Of a stretch of 64,000 nt of DNA, positions 35,156-42,193 are shown one piece after another; position 1 is the stretch's first letter, and the number at the start of each line of letters is the position of its first letter. Origin of the DNA: Paraeggerthella hominis. GTDB taxonomy: Bacteria > Actinomycetota > Coriobacteriia > Coriobacteriales > Eggerthellaceae. The notes under the pieces are model-generated. The model had not been told where the DNA came from. It was given only the letters and a program-made list of their open reading frames with translations, and did no database searches. The position numbers and the translations under genes are program-made. The stretch covers positions 124,001 to 188,000 of the forward strand of contig NZ_JAJNOQ010000002.1 of the NCBI RefSeq assembly GCF_021044775.1. Reading direction: 5' to 3'.

Positions 35156-35207
35156 GGGTGAACCGCCCAGCAAGGGGGTGAATCCAAGCTCACCCCTGCG
35201 TTCACCC
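35156..35207. promoter_or_regulatory. Cluster of GGGTGAA operator-like boxes
   Basis: Four copies of GGGTGA(A/G) lie within 52 bases: forward at 35156-35163 and 35176-35183, inverted at 35189-35195 and 35200-35207. The first pair starts are 20 bases apart. They lie in the intergenic region shared by the FAD reductase and the divergent LuxR gene, so they are good candidate binding sites for that regulator. Confidence 0.55.
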
Positions 35208-35328
35208 CTCCCGAAGCACAGCACGCATGCATGCAGGCGACTGCCGCAAAGACGCGCTCGACGCATGGTTTGACCAAGCGCTCAGCAAAAGCCCTTGCCA
35301 GATACCCAGCATTTGCGGCAGCGTGCAG

Positions 35329-35357
35329 CGCGCCCGCATCCTCACGATGCGGGCGCG
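35329..35357 (+). terminator. Perfect 12-bp hairpin upstream of LuxR regulator
   Basis: CGCGCCCGCATC (35329-35340) pairs perfectly with GATGCGGGCGCG (35346-35357) around CTCAC, followed by TCTCTTC. It lies between the operator-like boxes and a TACAAT -10 candidate (35388-35393), so it could stop transcription entering from the left or act as an attenuator. A strict T run is lacking. Confidence 0.4.
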
Positions 35358-35415
35358 TCTCTTCGTAACGCCACGCACCCGACCTGGTACAATATGGCAA
35401 CCACAAGGAGGCGCC

Positions 35416-36873
35416 GTGAAACCAAGTGATGTCGTACGAGCCATCGTTCCCGAAGATCAGGCAGAAGAGGAAGATTCTCTTGCTGCGCTGCTGTTCCCCC
35501 TGCGATTTTTGGGCATGGGATTGCTTGTCGCATGGCTATGCTGCACGCACGTAACCTTCATTTTTCCTGGCTTCGGATTTCCCGACGCGTCACTTGCGGC
35601 CATCAATTACGGGATGCGCGTAGGCGACGTTGGCACGTTTTTGGTACTCGCCCTTTTTTCAAACCGCATCGGTCGCCTCGGCAGTCATAAAAAAGCAAGC
35701 ACTGCATTCGTAATCATCACGGCAGCAGGGACAGCGCTTCTGGGACTGGTCTTGTTCCCCGCAGGAAGCGCAGCGGCAATTCTGTTTGCCGTATCGGCCG
35801 TAACAGCTATCGGAGGCGCCTTTCTCTTTTGTCTTTGGGCGGAAGCGTACAGCCAAATGGGAACTACGCGCACGCTCATGTACGGCGCAGGTTCGTGCAT
35901 CACCGCCGCCGTAGTTTCGTTCGCAGTCAGCACCATGCAGGAACCGTACGCTATCGCCGCAACGGCGCTGCTTCCCTTGGCGTCGTTGGCATGCGCCCTG
36001 CTGAGCTTGCGCATCCTTCCAACGGAACCTGCCCGCTCGGCGAACACACGCTACCCCCTTCCCTGGAAGCTGCTGGGCATCATGACGGCCGCCGGACTTC
36101 TTTCCGGCACCGCAGGATCGGTCATCCCCGATGCCACCTGGATGGGAGCCATTCACCGCGTGGTGGCGACCGGACTCGCGGGTATCGTGATCATCGTGAT
36201 GGCGCTCACGCTGAAAGATCGCATCGACGTGCGGTTCCTTGCAAAGGTTGGCCTGCCCCTCTCCATCATCGCGCTGGCAGCGATTCCCTTCGCTGATCCG
36301 CAATGGGGATTCGCCGTCTCGTTTTCCCTCAAGCTGGCATACGTGTGGTTCACCATGTTCGTACTGCTCATGCTGGCAAACATCGCGTTTCGCTTCGAGG
36401 TTCCCACCCTGCGGCTCTTCGCCCTTGCCCGCGCGTTGAGCGAGTTGGGAATTTTCGCGGGAATCGGCATCCGCCAATGCCTGCTGCAGAACAGCCTGTT
36501 TTTCAACGAGGCGTTCCTTGTTGGATTGGCGCTGGGCGGCATCGTGCTGGTTTTGGTATGCGCACTGGTCTGGACCAGCGAAAAGTCCGTGAACGGAGAC
36601 TGGGGCGCATCGGGAATAACCCTCGACGGGCAACTGCATGTGCCCGGCCCGCGCGAACGGTTCATGGCGCGATGCGAGTCGCTGGCGGAACGATACGGCC
36701 TCACGGCCCGGGAAACCGAGATCATGGGGCTGATCGCCCAGCGAAAAAGCCGCGCCGAAATCGAGCAGCAGCTATTCCTTTCCGAGAATACGGTTAAGAC
36801 CCATGTTCGTCACCTGTACGCCAAGCTCGGCGCGCACTCGAAAGCCGACGTCATAGCCTTGTTCGAGGAGTGA
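35416..36873 (+). CDS. Membrane LuxR-family regulator (12-TM sensor)
   Basis: A 485-residue regulator with about 12 membrane helices (residues about 25-400) and a C-terminal LuxR helix-turn-helix (about 420-485: YGLTARETEIMGLIAQRKSR, SENTVKTHVRHLYAKLG). This architecture, a carrier-like membrane region fused to a LuxR domain, is widespread in Eggerthellaceae, where such genes sit beside reductases and dehydroxylases. The membrane part probably senses the substrate. The start is a GTG at 35416 preceded by AAGGAGG. It is divergent from the FAD reductase and likely controls it. Confidence 0.85.
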   Translation: MKPSDVVRAIVPEDQAEEEDSLAALLFPLRFLGMGLLVAWLCCTHVTFIFPGFGFPDASLAAINYGMRVGDVGTFLVLALFSNRIGRLGSHKKASTAFVIITAAGTALLGLVLFPAGSAAAILFAVSAVTAIGGAFLFCLWAEAYSQMGTTRTLMYGAGSCITAAVVSFAVSTMQEPYAIAATALLPLASLACALLSLRILPTEPARSANTRYPLPWKLLGIMTAAGLLSGTAGSVIPDATWMGAIHRVVATGLAGIVIIVMALTLKDRIDVRFLAKVGLPLSIIALAAIPFADPQWGFAVSFSLKLAYVWFTMFVLLMLANIAFRFEVPTLRLFALARALSELGIFAGIGIRQCLLQNSLFFNEAFLVGLALGGIVLVLVCALVWTSEKSVNGDWGASGITLDGQLHVPGPRERFMARCESLAERYGLTARETEIMGLIAQRKSRAEIEQQLFLSENTVKTHVRHLYAKLGAHSKADVIALFEE

Positions 36874-37052
36874 CGCCGCGTGCGGTGCGGGCTTGCGCGG
36901 CGTGCGGGTCGCCGCGGCACCGAAGCCCGCCGTTCCGCAACCCGTAAACTACCGGCAAAGCGGTGCGGCGCGCCGAAGTCCCTGGGAATCGGGTCGCGCC
37001 GTCAAAGCAACGCGCCGCACGCGGCACCGAAACCCATGGGAATCGCGTCCGC

Positions 37053-37204
37053 TGTCAAAAAAGACGAGTTTTGCGGGACTTTGACCGAGTATTTCGCCTC
37101 TCGGAAGCAAGGCTCGTGATGGGTTTTCGCATAATACCAGGTCACAAGCGTGTACATTTTGTTTATCCTCACTTGAGGACCCGCAAAACTCGTTCTTTTT
37201 GACA
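37053..37204. repeat. 152-bp element with 25-bp terminal inverted repeats
   Basis: The ends 37053-37077 and 37180-37204 are inverted copies matching at 23 of 25 bases; the shared core is GACGAGTTTTGCGGG on the left and CCCGCAAAACTCGT on the right, each with an A- or T-rich tail. The interior of about 100 bases has no useful frame. This layout resembles a miniature inverted-repeat element or a family of dispersed intergenic palindromes. Confidence 0.65.
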
Positions 37205-37244
37205 GAACGCCACGGCCCGCGCCAGCCGGCGTCGATCCGCCCAA

Positions 37245-37341
37245 CCCCGCGGGGGTTGCCAGCCCCCGCCGCAGCTCGACCCCGCGGGGGTTGCCAGCCC
37301 CCGCCGCAGCTCGACCCCGCGGGGGTTGCCAGCCCCCGCCG
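37245..37341. repeat. Three tandem 35-bp units with internal hairpins
   Basis: Units start at 37245, 37280 and 37315; the third is cut at 27 bases. Each holds GCGGGGG and CCCCCGC around TTGCCAG, a seven-pair hairpin. The copies are identical, implying recent expansion. There are no spacers, so it is not a CRISPR array. Confidence 0.85.
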
Positions 37342-37454
37342 TCGCCCGGCCCGCGTCCCCGCGAGCCGTCAGCCCCAATCACCCCAACGACACCGAGCCG
37401 AGCGAACGCCAGCCTCAACTCTGCAGCAAGCGCTTCGTGCTATGATGCTCTACC

Positions 37455-38390
37455 GTGACCGAAATCATCCAACATACCGCGCGCTCTTTGTGGACCTACA
37501 AGATGTTTCTCCTGTTGGCAGCTGCCATCTGGGGTTTAGGCACCGTCGTCATCAAGTCGACGGTCGACGCCTTCCCTCCTGCGTGGCTGGTAGGAGTGCG
37601 CTTCACGGCCGCCGGCATCATCCTGGGCGCCATCATGCTGCCGCGCTTCCGCAAGAATCTAGATGCGGACCACCTGAAAAAAGGCGGGATTCTGGGAGCA
37701 TGGCTGTTCCTTGCGTACTGGGCAAACTCCACGGGACTCACGGATACCACGGCTTCCAACAGCGCTTTCTTAACGTCGCTGTATTGCGTGATCATCCCGT
37801 TTTTAGGCTGGGCGCTGCGCGGATCCAAACCCACGCGATTCAATGTAGCGGCAGCCATCGTGTGCGTCGCGGGCGTCGGATGCGTTTCGTTTGCGGGTGC
37901 GTCGGGACTATCGCTGCGATTCGGCGATCTGATCACCCTGCTTTCCGCTCTGTTCCTGAGTTTTCACGTGCTGTTCACGGCGAAATACGCGCGGGAGCGT
38001 GACATGACGCTGCTCACCGTGGTGCAGTTCATCGTGGCGGGCGCGCTTGGTTTCGCCGCAGGCATCGCGTTCGAGCCGACGCCTAATTTCTCCGCGTTGG
38101 GCTTGGATACCTGGACCAGCTTGGCTTACTTGGCCGTCTTCGCTTCGTGCATAGCGCTGCTGCTGCAAAACGTTGCGGTTGCGCACGTGGATCCAGCTCC
38201 GGCATCGTTGTTCTTAGCTACGGAATCGGTTTTCGGAGTGACGTTTTCCATTATGTTTTTAGGCGAAGCCCTCACCGCGCCGCTGTTCGCCGGATTCGCC
38301 CTTATCTTCGCTGGCATTGTGGTGAGCGAATACCTGCCTTTACGAGCAGAAAAGAAGCGCGCGGCTCGAAAGGCAAAACCACGCGATTAA
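37455..38390 (+). CDS. EamA/DMT-superfamily transporter
   Basis: A 311-residue protein with ten predicted helices in two EamA repeats. Typical parts are LLLAAAIWGLGTVVIKSTVD, the FLTSLYCVIIPFLGW segment at the end of repeat one, and LFLATESVFGVTFSIMFLGE in repeat two. Such carriers export or import metabolites such as amino acids. A GTG start is used; a TATGAT box lies nine bases upstream and no ribosome site is visible, so the transcript may be leaderless. An in-frame ATG 16 codons later would cut into the first helix. Confidence 0.85.
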   Translation: MTEIIQHTARSLWTYKMFLLLAAAIWGLGTVVIKSTVDAFPPAWLVGVRFTAAGIILGAIMLPRFRKNLDADHLKKGGILGAWLFLAYWANSTGLTDTTASNSAFLTSLYCVIIPFLGWALRGSKPTRFNVAAAIVCVAGVGCVSFAGASGLSLRFGDLITLLSALFLSFHVLFTAKYARERDMTLLTVVQFIVAGALGFAAGIAFEPTPNFSALGLDTWTSLAYLAVFASCIALLLQNVAVAHVDPAPASLFLATESVFGVTFSIMFLGEALTAPLFAGFALIFAGIVVSEYLPLRAEKKRAARKAKPRD

Positions 38391-38471
38391 ACGGTTGCGC
38401 GAGCGCGTGACGCCGACCGACAACCGTCCGACAAGCCGATCCGCGCCCAAAAGCAGAACGATAAATGTCAC

Positions 38472-38500
38472 TTGCCTATTAGTAGACTATGTCATATAAT
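38472..38500 (+). promoter_or_regulatory. Sigma-70-type promoter
   Basis: TTGCCT (38472-38477) and TATAAT (38495-38500) are separated by 17 bases. This is one of the closest consensus matches I noticed in the window. Transcription would begin near 38507, just ahead of a terminator hairpin. Confidence 0.65.
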
Positions 38501-38522
38501 AGTACTCGTCTGAAGCACCCTG

Positions 38523-38559
38523 AACCGGAAAGTCCTCCAACGCTTTCCGGTTCTCCTTT
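38523..38559 (+). terminator. Intrinsic terminator or attenuator in leader
   Basis: AACCGGAAAG (38523-38532) pairs perfectly with CTTTCCGGTT (38543-38552) around a ten-base loop, then CTCCTTTTT. It lies only about 16 bases after the predicted start of transcription, so most transcripts would be about 50 bases long unless read-through occurs. Confidence 0.65.
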
Positions 38560-38815
38560 TTCTGGGAGAGTCGCGCATCGATCGCTCTTGACATCCTTTT
38601 CATACACCGTGATCGATTGCGCCAGGCAACGCACCGTCAGAACCCCCAATTCATCCCTCCGAAGAAAGAAATACCGAAGGCCTAGTACGCTCGGAAGGAT
38701 GCCGCAACCCCTCTTCTCATTACAATTGAAAAGGCTTGTCTCCACGCTAGGCAAGGAACCGAAGCGTGAAGACCCGCACAAGAAACAACCTACGCACGGA
38801 TAGAGGAGATGGTTG

Positions 38816-39670
38816 ATGAAAGCATACAAAACGGTGGTATACAGCTTCTTTATCGGCGGGCTATTTGCACTTATTGCCCAAGCCTTGGTGACGGTGTGGA
38901 CCCATCTTCTTACCAACACGCCAATGGAGTTCTTCATTGGCGGCTCCACTCTTATCAGCATGGGCATCATCGGATGCGTACTGGGAGGATTTGCTAACTA
39001 CCAGATCGTAGAGAAATGGGGAACCTTCGGAGCCCTTCTCCCGTTTTCAGGTTTCGCCATGGCCGTCGGCATGAAGATGATCGGACCCTGGACAAAAGAC
39101 AATGCTAGCGTCGGAAAAGCCATCATCCCCGGTCTTTGGCTGGTGATTTGGTTCAACCTTGTAGCGGCAGCCATCAGCATCCTGTTTGGCTACATCTGTG
39201 GCATGGCAGGCATAGAGCCCTTGGTCAGCCTCGAAAAAAACACCACCGCCACGGTGTTTCCTCTTTCTTTCTTGGTAGGTGGCGCGCTCTGCATGCTGTT
39301 CCAAGTTGTCTACTTGATAGTTAAAAGAATAACTCCCAAGTGTAAGCCGCTCTGGATTCTGCTTACAGCATGGTTTTGCGGATCCGTTTTCGCGCCACTG
39401 GGCATTTCTGGCGCACTCGCAAGCTTGGCGGGACAAGGCTTCAGCGTGCTTATCCCTGTTGGTGGTTACAACATGTATAACGTGGGAATGTCGTTCGCTA
39501 TGGGAGCTTTCGACGACGGCTTGCTCCATCTAGGTTCGTTCTTCCTCGCCGTCGCAGGACTATTCTTTACGGGCCTTGCAACCTTCTTGATTTACAAGGC
39601 AAAGTTTGGTCGAATGCCGCTTGAAGAAGTTCATCGCATGAAAGGCCAGGAGTTCATCGACGGAATATAA
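38816..39670 (+). CDS. SpoVA-like multi-pass membrane protein
   Basis: A 284-residue protein with about eight helices that looks like two SpoVAC/SpoVAE-type units in one chain. In each half a VGG/IGG-rich helix is followed by a Gly-rich hydrophobic segment: YSFFIGGLFALIAQALV with FGALLPFSGFAMAVGM in the first, and FLVGGALCMLFQVVYLIV with GFSVLIPVGGYNMYNVGMSF in the second. SpoVA proteins form a dipicolinic acid channel in spores, but nothing else here points to sporulation, so a small-molecule channel or transporter is more likely. The start ATG at 38816 has AGAGGAG upstream. Confidence 0.6.
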   Translation: MKAYKTVVYSFFIGGLFALIAQALVTVWTHLLTNTPMEFFIGGSTLISMGIIGCVLGGFANYQIVEKWGTFGALLPFSGFAMAVGMKMIGPWTKDNASVGKAIIPGLWLVIWFNLVAAAISILFGYICGMAGIEPLVSLEKNTTATVFPLSFLVGGALCMLFQVVYLIVKRITPKCKPLWILLTAWFCGSVFAPLGISGALASLAGQGFSVLIPVGGYNMYNVGMSFAMGAFDDGLLHLGSFFLAVAGLFFTGLATFLIYKAKFGRMPLEEVHRMKGQEFIDGI

Positions 39671-39709
39671 TGAACCTACGTGCAAACAAAGCGCGACAAG
39701 GAGACCGGC

Positions 39710-40039
39710 ATGTCAAAGAAAGCAAGTAAACAATTCTCTAAAGCTTTCGAAACCATCGAGGCTTTGAAAGCAAGCAACCGCAAGGCGTTTATCAAGATCC
39801 TTGCGGCCATGGCGGCCGTCCTATTGCTCGGCCTCGGACGAACCGCCCTCGACGTGTACGGTCTCATTCCATCCGAGTCAGTTGGCACAATAGCCAGCGG
39901 CGCTGTTTATCTGATAGCTATATTCATGGCCTTCATTGCAGGACAGTCGGGCATCAGCATTGCCAAAAATCGACGCGAGATCGACAGCATCTGCGATCGT
40001 ACGGGAATTACGAAAGATCGCATCAAGGCACACCGGTAG
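39710..40039 (+). CDS. Small membrane protein of unknown function
   Basis: A 109-residue protein with a basic N terminus and two membrane helices (AFIKILAAMAAVLLLGLGR region and IASGAVYLIAIFMAFIAG), ending in a charged helix. I do not recognise the family. It starts 39 bases after the SpoVA-like gene with AAGGAG before the ATG, so the two probably share a transcript. Confidence 0.65.
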   Translation: MSKKASKQFSKAFETIEALKASNRKAFIKILAAMAAVLLLGLGRTALDVYGLIPSESVGTIASGAVYLIAIFMAFIAGQSGISIAKNRREIDSICDRTGITKDRIKAHR

Positions 40040-40080
40040 AAGCGCTGTTCGTAAAGAGCTCACCTCTACCAATTCAAAAG

Positions 40081-40108
40081 CGCCGCCCCTTAGAAAAAAG
40101 GGGCGGCG
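40081..40108. terminator. Bidirectional terminator
   Basis: CGCCGCCCC (40081-40089) pairs with GGGGCGGCG (40100-40108) around a ten-base loop containing AAAAAA. On the minus strand it is followed by CTTTTG. It lies between the small membrane protein and the convergent zinc-ribbon gene. Confidence 0.7.
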
Positions 40109-40149
40109 TAAAACCATGATCTCATTTTCGAAAAGAGAAAAGGGCTATT

Positions 40150-40446
40150 TCATTTTGCCGTGATCAACGGTTCGCTCACACGCGTCAGGCACGGACGAAT
40201 ATCTTCGGTCGGTTGATCCGTCCTTCCCTTCTTGCACGAGTTGTAGCACACTTCACCGCAAATCGTGCAAACCACAGGCTCGGGAACAGCCATGTCCGTC
40301 AAATCAAACCCGCATTTCGTACACGGGTTTGGCTCGGAAAAATGCTCCAGATCCACCGCATTGAACATACCGCACTCCGGACACTTGACCGGGCGTTTGC
40401 GCGGCGGTCTGCAACCGCCGCAAATCGGATTACACGACCAACACAC
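40150..40446 (-). CDS. Cysteine-rich multi-zinc-ribbon protein
   Basis: A 98-residue protein with 13 cysteines in paired knuckles: CWSCNPICGGC at the N terminus, CPEC with CTKC, and CTICGEVCYNSC, enough for about three zinc sites. There is no enzyme signature. Basic residues follow the first knuckle. Such small proteins may bind DNA, RNA or a partner; I cannot assign this one. Confidence 0.6.
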   Translation of the reverse strand: MCWSCNPICGGCRPPRKRPVKCPECGMFNAVDLEHFSEPNPCTKCGFDLTDMAVPEPVVCTICGEVCYNSCKKGRTDQPTEDIRPCLTRVSEPLITAK

Positions 40447-40715
40447 GTTCTCTCGCTCCCTTCAGCCGATCTAGGCGCACGAACACCTTGTCGTCGCTCT
40501 TTGCGATCAATGGTAGCAAGAGATAGTCCCTCATCCATCATCCCCAGAGTCCCATATTTAACCGAGAACATACAGGTTCAACCAATCATCCTTCTCAACG
40601 CATTCGCTTGCTATATAATATATGACGTAGTCTAGTATGATCGCATGTCACATGCGCGCGACATGCGAAAACTCACGGGGAACAGCGCGCATACTCAACC
40701 CATGGAGGCTATCAT

Positions 40716-41492
40716 ATGGCAAGCCGTCACTTCACTCTCACCTCGTACGATCCGGTTTACGTAGTCGCCGAGGAAATCCGAATTCCCGAAGACGCTATCA
40801 AAGATCAGGCAATCCGCTGGTTGAAAAACATGATTTGCAAGGCCGGCGAAGAGCCTAAGCTCACCGACAGCTGGATCAGTACCCATACTGAAGACTTCAA
40901 AAGCGTAGATGACCTTTTAATCTTCATTCGGTACAACATGTACAAAGACAGCAGAGAGCTTCAAGAGTTGGCGGATCAGGACGTTATTTGCAAAGAACTC
41001 GCGACGCGTTTGGTTGAAGAGCTCCCCGAAGATCTCGTTGAAGGTGCGCTCAATGACGCGAATGTACGCCTCGAGGAAATGATCGCCCGGAACGGTATGA
41101 CCCTGGAGAGTTTCAGCCAACAGCGAGGCATCACGGTTGAGCAAGTATACGCCGACGTCAAAGAACGCACACTTCAAAGCCTCCGAGAAGACTCCGCCCT
41201 CGAAGCCTACGCAACCCATCGGGGCATAATCGTTGAGCCTGAAGATTATTACGATATCATTCCCGGAGACAGCATCCAGGACAAGGCGCGGAAGAGGCGC
41301 CAGATCGAGATGCAGGGTCGCCTCGCCCAAATGGAAGAGTATGCCCGAAAGACCAAGGCCCTAAAAGAAATCATGGAAAACGCGATGATCAAACGCAAGG
41401 CCACCGATACCGAATGGCTGCGTTACGGCGATACGAGCAACGACGTACTTAACGCGAACAAGCAGTTTCCTGACAGCTTCGTAGGATTGTAA
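40716..41492 (+). CDS. Trigger-factor-derived chaperone lacking the ribosome-binding and most of the PPIase domain
   Basis: A 258-residue, mostly helical, highly charged protein related to the C-terminal part of trigger factor. Its opening FTLTSYDPVYVV matches HLTSYEPVSIV, the segment just before the PPIase domain in the full trigger factor encoded at 42194-43507. The following helices (EELPEDLVEGALNDANVRLE, MTLESFSQQRGITVEQVY) match the chaperone arms of that family. The ribosome-docking GFRKGK loop and the FKBP-type core are absent. A GGAGG site precedes the ATG. It is convergent with a FKBP gene and a trigger factor gene. A dedicated, ribosome-independent chaperone is the likely role; the client is unknown. 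Confidence 0.7.
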   Translation: MASRHFTLTSYDPVYVVAEEIRIPEDAIKDQAIRWLKNMICKAGEEPKLTDSWISTHTEDFKSVDDLLIFIRYNMYKDSRELQELADQDVICKELATRLVEELPEDLVEGALNDANVRLEEMIARNGMTLESFSQQRGITVEQVYADVKERTLQSLREDSALEAYATHRGIIVEPEDYYDIIPGDSIQDKARKRRQIEMQGRLAQMEEYARKTKALKEIMENAMIKRKATDTEWLRYGDTSNDVLNANKQFPDSFVGL

Positions 41493-41500
41493 GACGCGGG

Positions 41501-41532
41501 GTGCGGGATTTCGAATAAGAGAAATCCCGCAC
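41501..41532. terminator. Perfect 12-bp hairpin between convergent genes
   Basis: GTGCGGGATTTC (41501-41512) pairs perfectly with GAAATCCCGCAC (41521-41532) around an eight-base loop. It has no T run and lies eight bases after the chaperone stop, next to a second, canonical terminator. Confidence 0.55.
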
Positions 41533-41548
41533 CTCAGCGCGAACGCAA

Positions 41549-41590
41549 AAGAACCCCCGCCATACTTGAAAACCAGGCGGGGGTTCTTTT
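41549..41590. terminator. Bidirectional rho-independent terminator
   Basis: AAGAACCCCCGCC (41549-41561) pairs with GGCGGGGGTTCTT (41576-41588). It is flanked by AAAA on the left and TT on the right, so it can end transcription from both convergent genes. Confidence 0.88.
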
Positions 41591-41609
41591 GCGCTATCGG
41601 CGAAAAAGC

Positions 41610-42128
41610 TTAGCGGTAGTCTTCGCCCTGGTCGCCACCAAGCAGTTTCGACTGCTCTTTGAAATGTTTGCTCTTTTCGGCAGCAGAAACAAAATTCTCA
41701 GGCGCATCTTCGATTTCGAGAATCTCCACTTCGAAATTGAGATTCTGGCCAGCCAAAGGATGGTTCAAGTCAAACACCACCACGCCCTTGCCAACCTCCA
41801 AAACCGTCGCAGGCATAGGCGATCCGTCTTCGCCGCTTGCTAGCATAATGCGCTTTCCCACTTTGACGTCGGAAACGGGAATCTGCTCCAAGGGAATGCG
41901 CGCCGTATAATCCTCTAAGTACTCACCGTATCCACCGTATTCATCAACGATAAACGTAGCACGCTCGCCCACTTCGTTCATCTCCAGAATAGCCTTCTCG
42001 AATCCGTCGATCGCCATATCCATACCCGTTTGAAACTTCATCGGATTCTCCGGCGTAGCGAACCCAAAAACCGTGCCATCATCGAGCTTACCCGTGTAGG
42101 TAAGAGTTACCGTAGAGCCAAGTTCCAT
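41610..42128 (-). CDS. FKBP-type peptidyl-prolyl isomerase, SlyD-like
   Basis: A 172-residue PPIase. The FKBP fold is visible in VTLTYTGKLDDGTVFGFAT, AIDGFEKAILEMNEVGERAT and the C-terminal VVFDLNHPLAGQNLNFEVEI; an inserted flap of about 55 residues between them is typical of SlyD. SlyD-type proteins act as folding helpers and often as metallochaperones, but the usual histidine-rich tail is absent (the tail is KLLGGDQGEDYR). It is preceded by the trigger factor gene on the same strand, 65 bases away, with an AAGGAG site. Confidence 0.9.
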   Translation of the reverse strand: MELGSTVTLTYTGKLDDGTVFGFATPENPMKFQTGMDMAIDGFEKAILEMNEVGERATFIVDEYGGYGEYLEDYTARIPLEQIPVSDVKVGKRIMLASGEDGSPMPATVLEVGKGVVVFDLNHPLAGQNLNFEVEILEIEDAPENFVSAAEKSKHFKEQSKLLGGDQGEDYR

Positions 42129-42193
42129 CTTCGATCTCCTTTTCGAATCGATTGTCCGCCGCAACGCGACAGACAATCCAGCGGGCAGTTCGC

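Larger units (their letters stand above)
36874..37454. other. Repeat-rich intergenic region
   Basis: About 580 bases with no supported gene. It contains an imperfect direct repeat (about 36976-37007 and 37029-37060, sharing TGGGAATCG), a 152-base element with 25-base inverted ends, and three tandem 35-base units. A TATGAT at 37441-37446 is a candidate -10 for the EamA gene. Confidence 0.7.
38391..38815. other. Intergenic region with strong promoter and early terminator
   Basis: About 425 bases. A promoter at 38472-38500 is followed at once by an intrinsic terminator (38523-38559). Between there and the SpoVA-like gene I see a ribosome site (AGAGGAG, about 38802) but no gene; the frame at 38489-38803 runs through the hairpin and looks like chance. 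Confidence 0.55.

Noticed and set aside
37245..37341. Possible CRISPR array
   Set aside because: The 35-bp units are directly adjacent with no unique spacers and no cas genes are near.
38479..38970. Minus-strand frame of 163 residues over the promoter region
   Set aside because: It crosses a promoter-terminator pair and the start of a membrane protein gene; no ribosome site and no motif.
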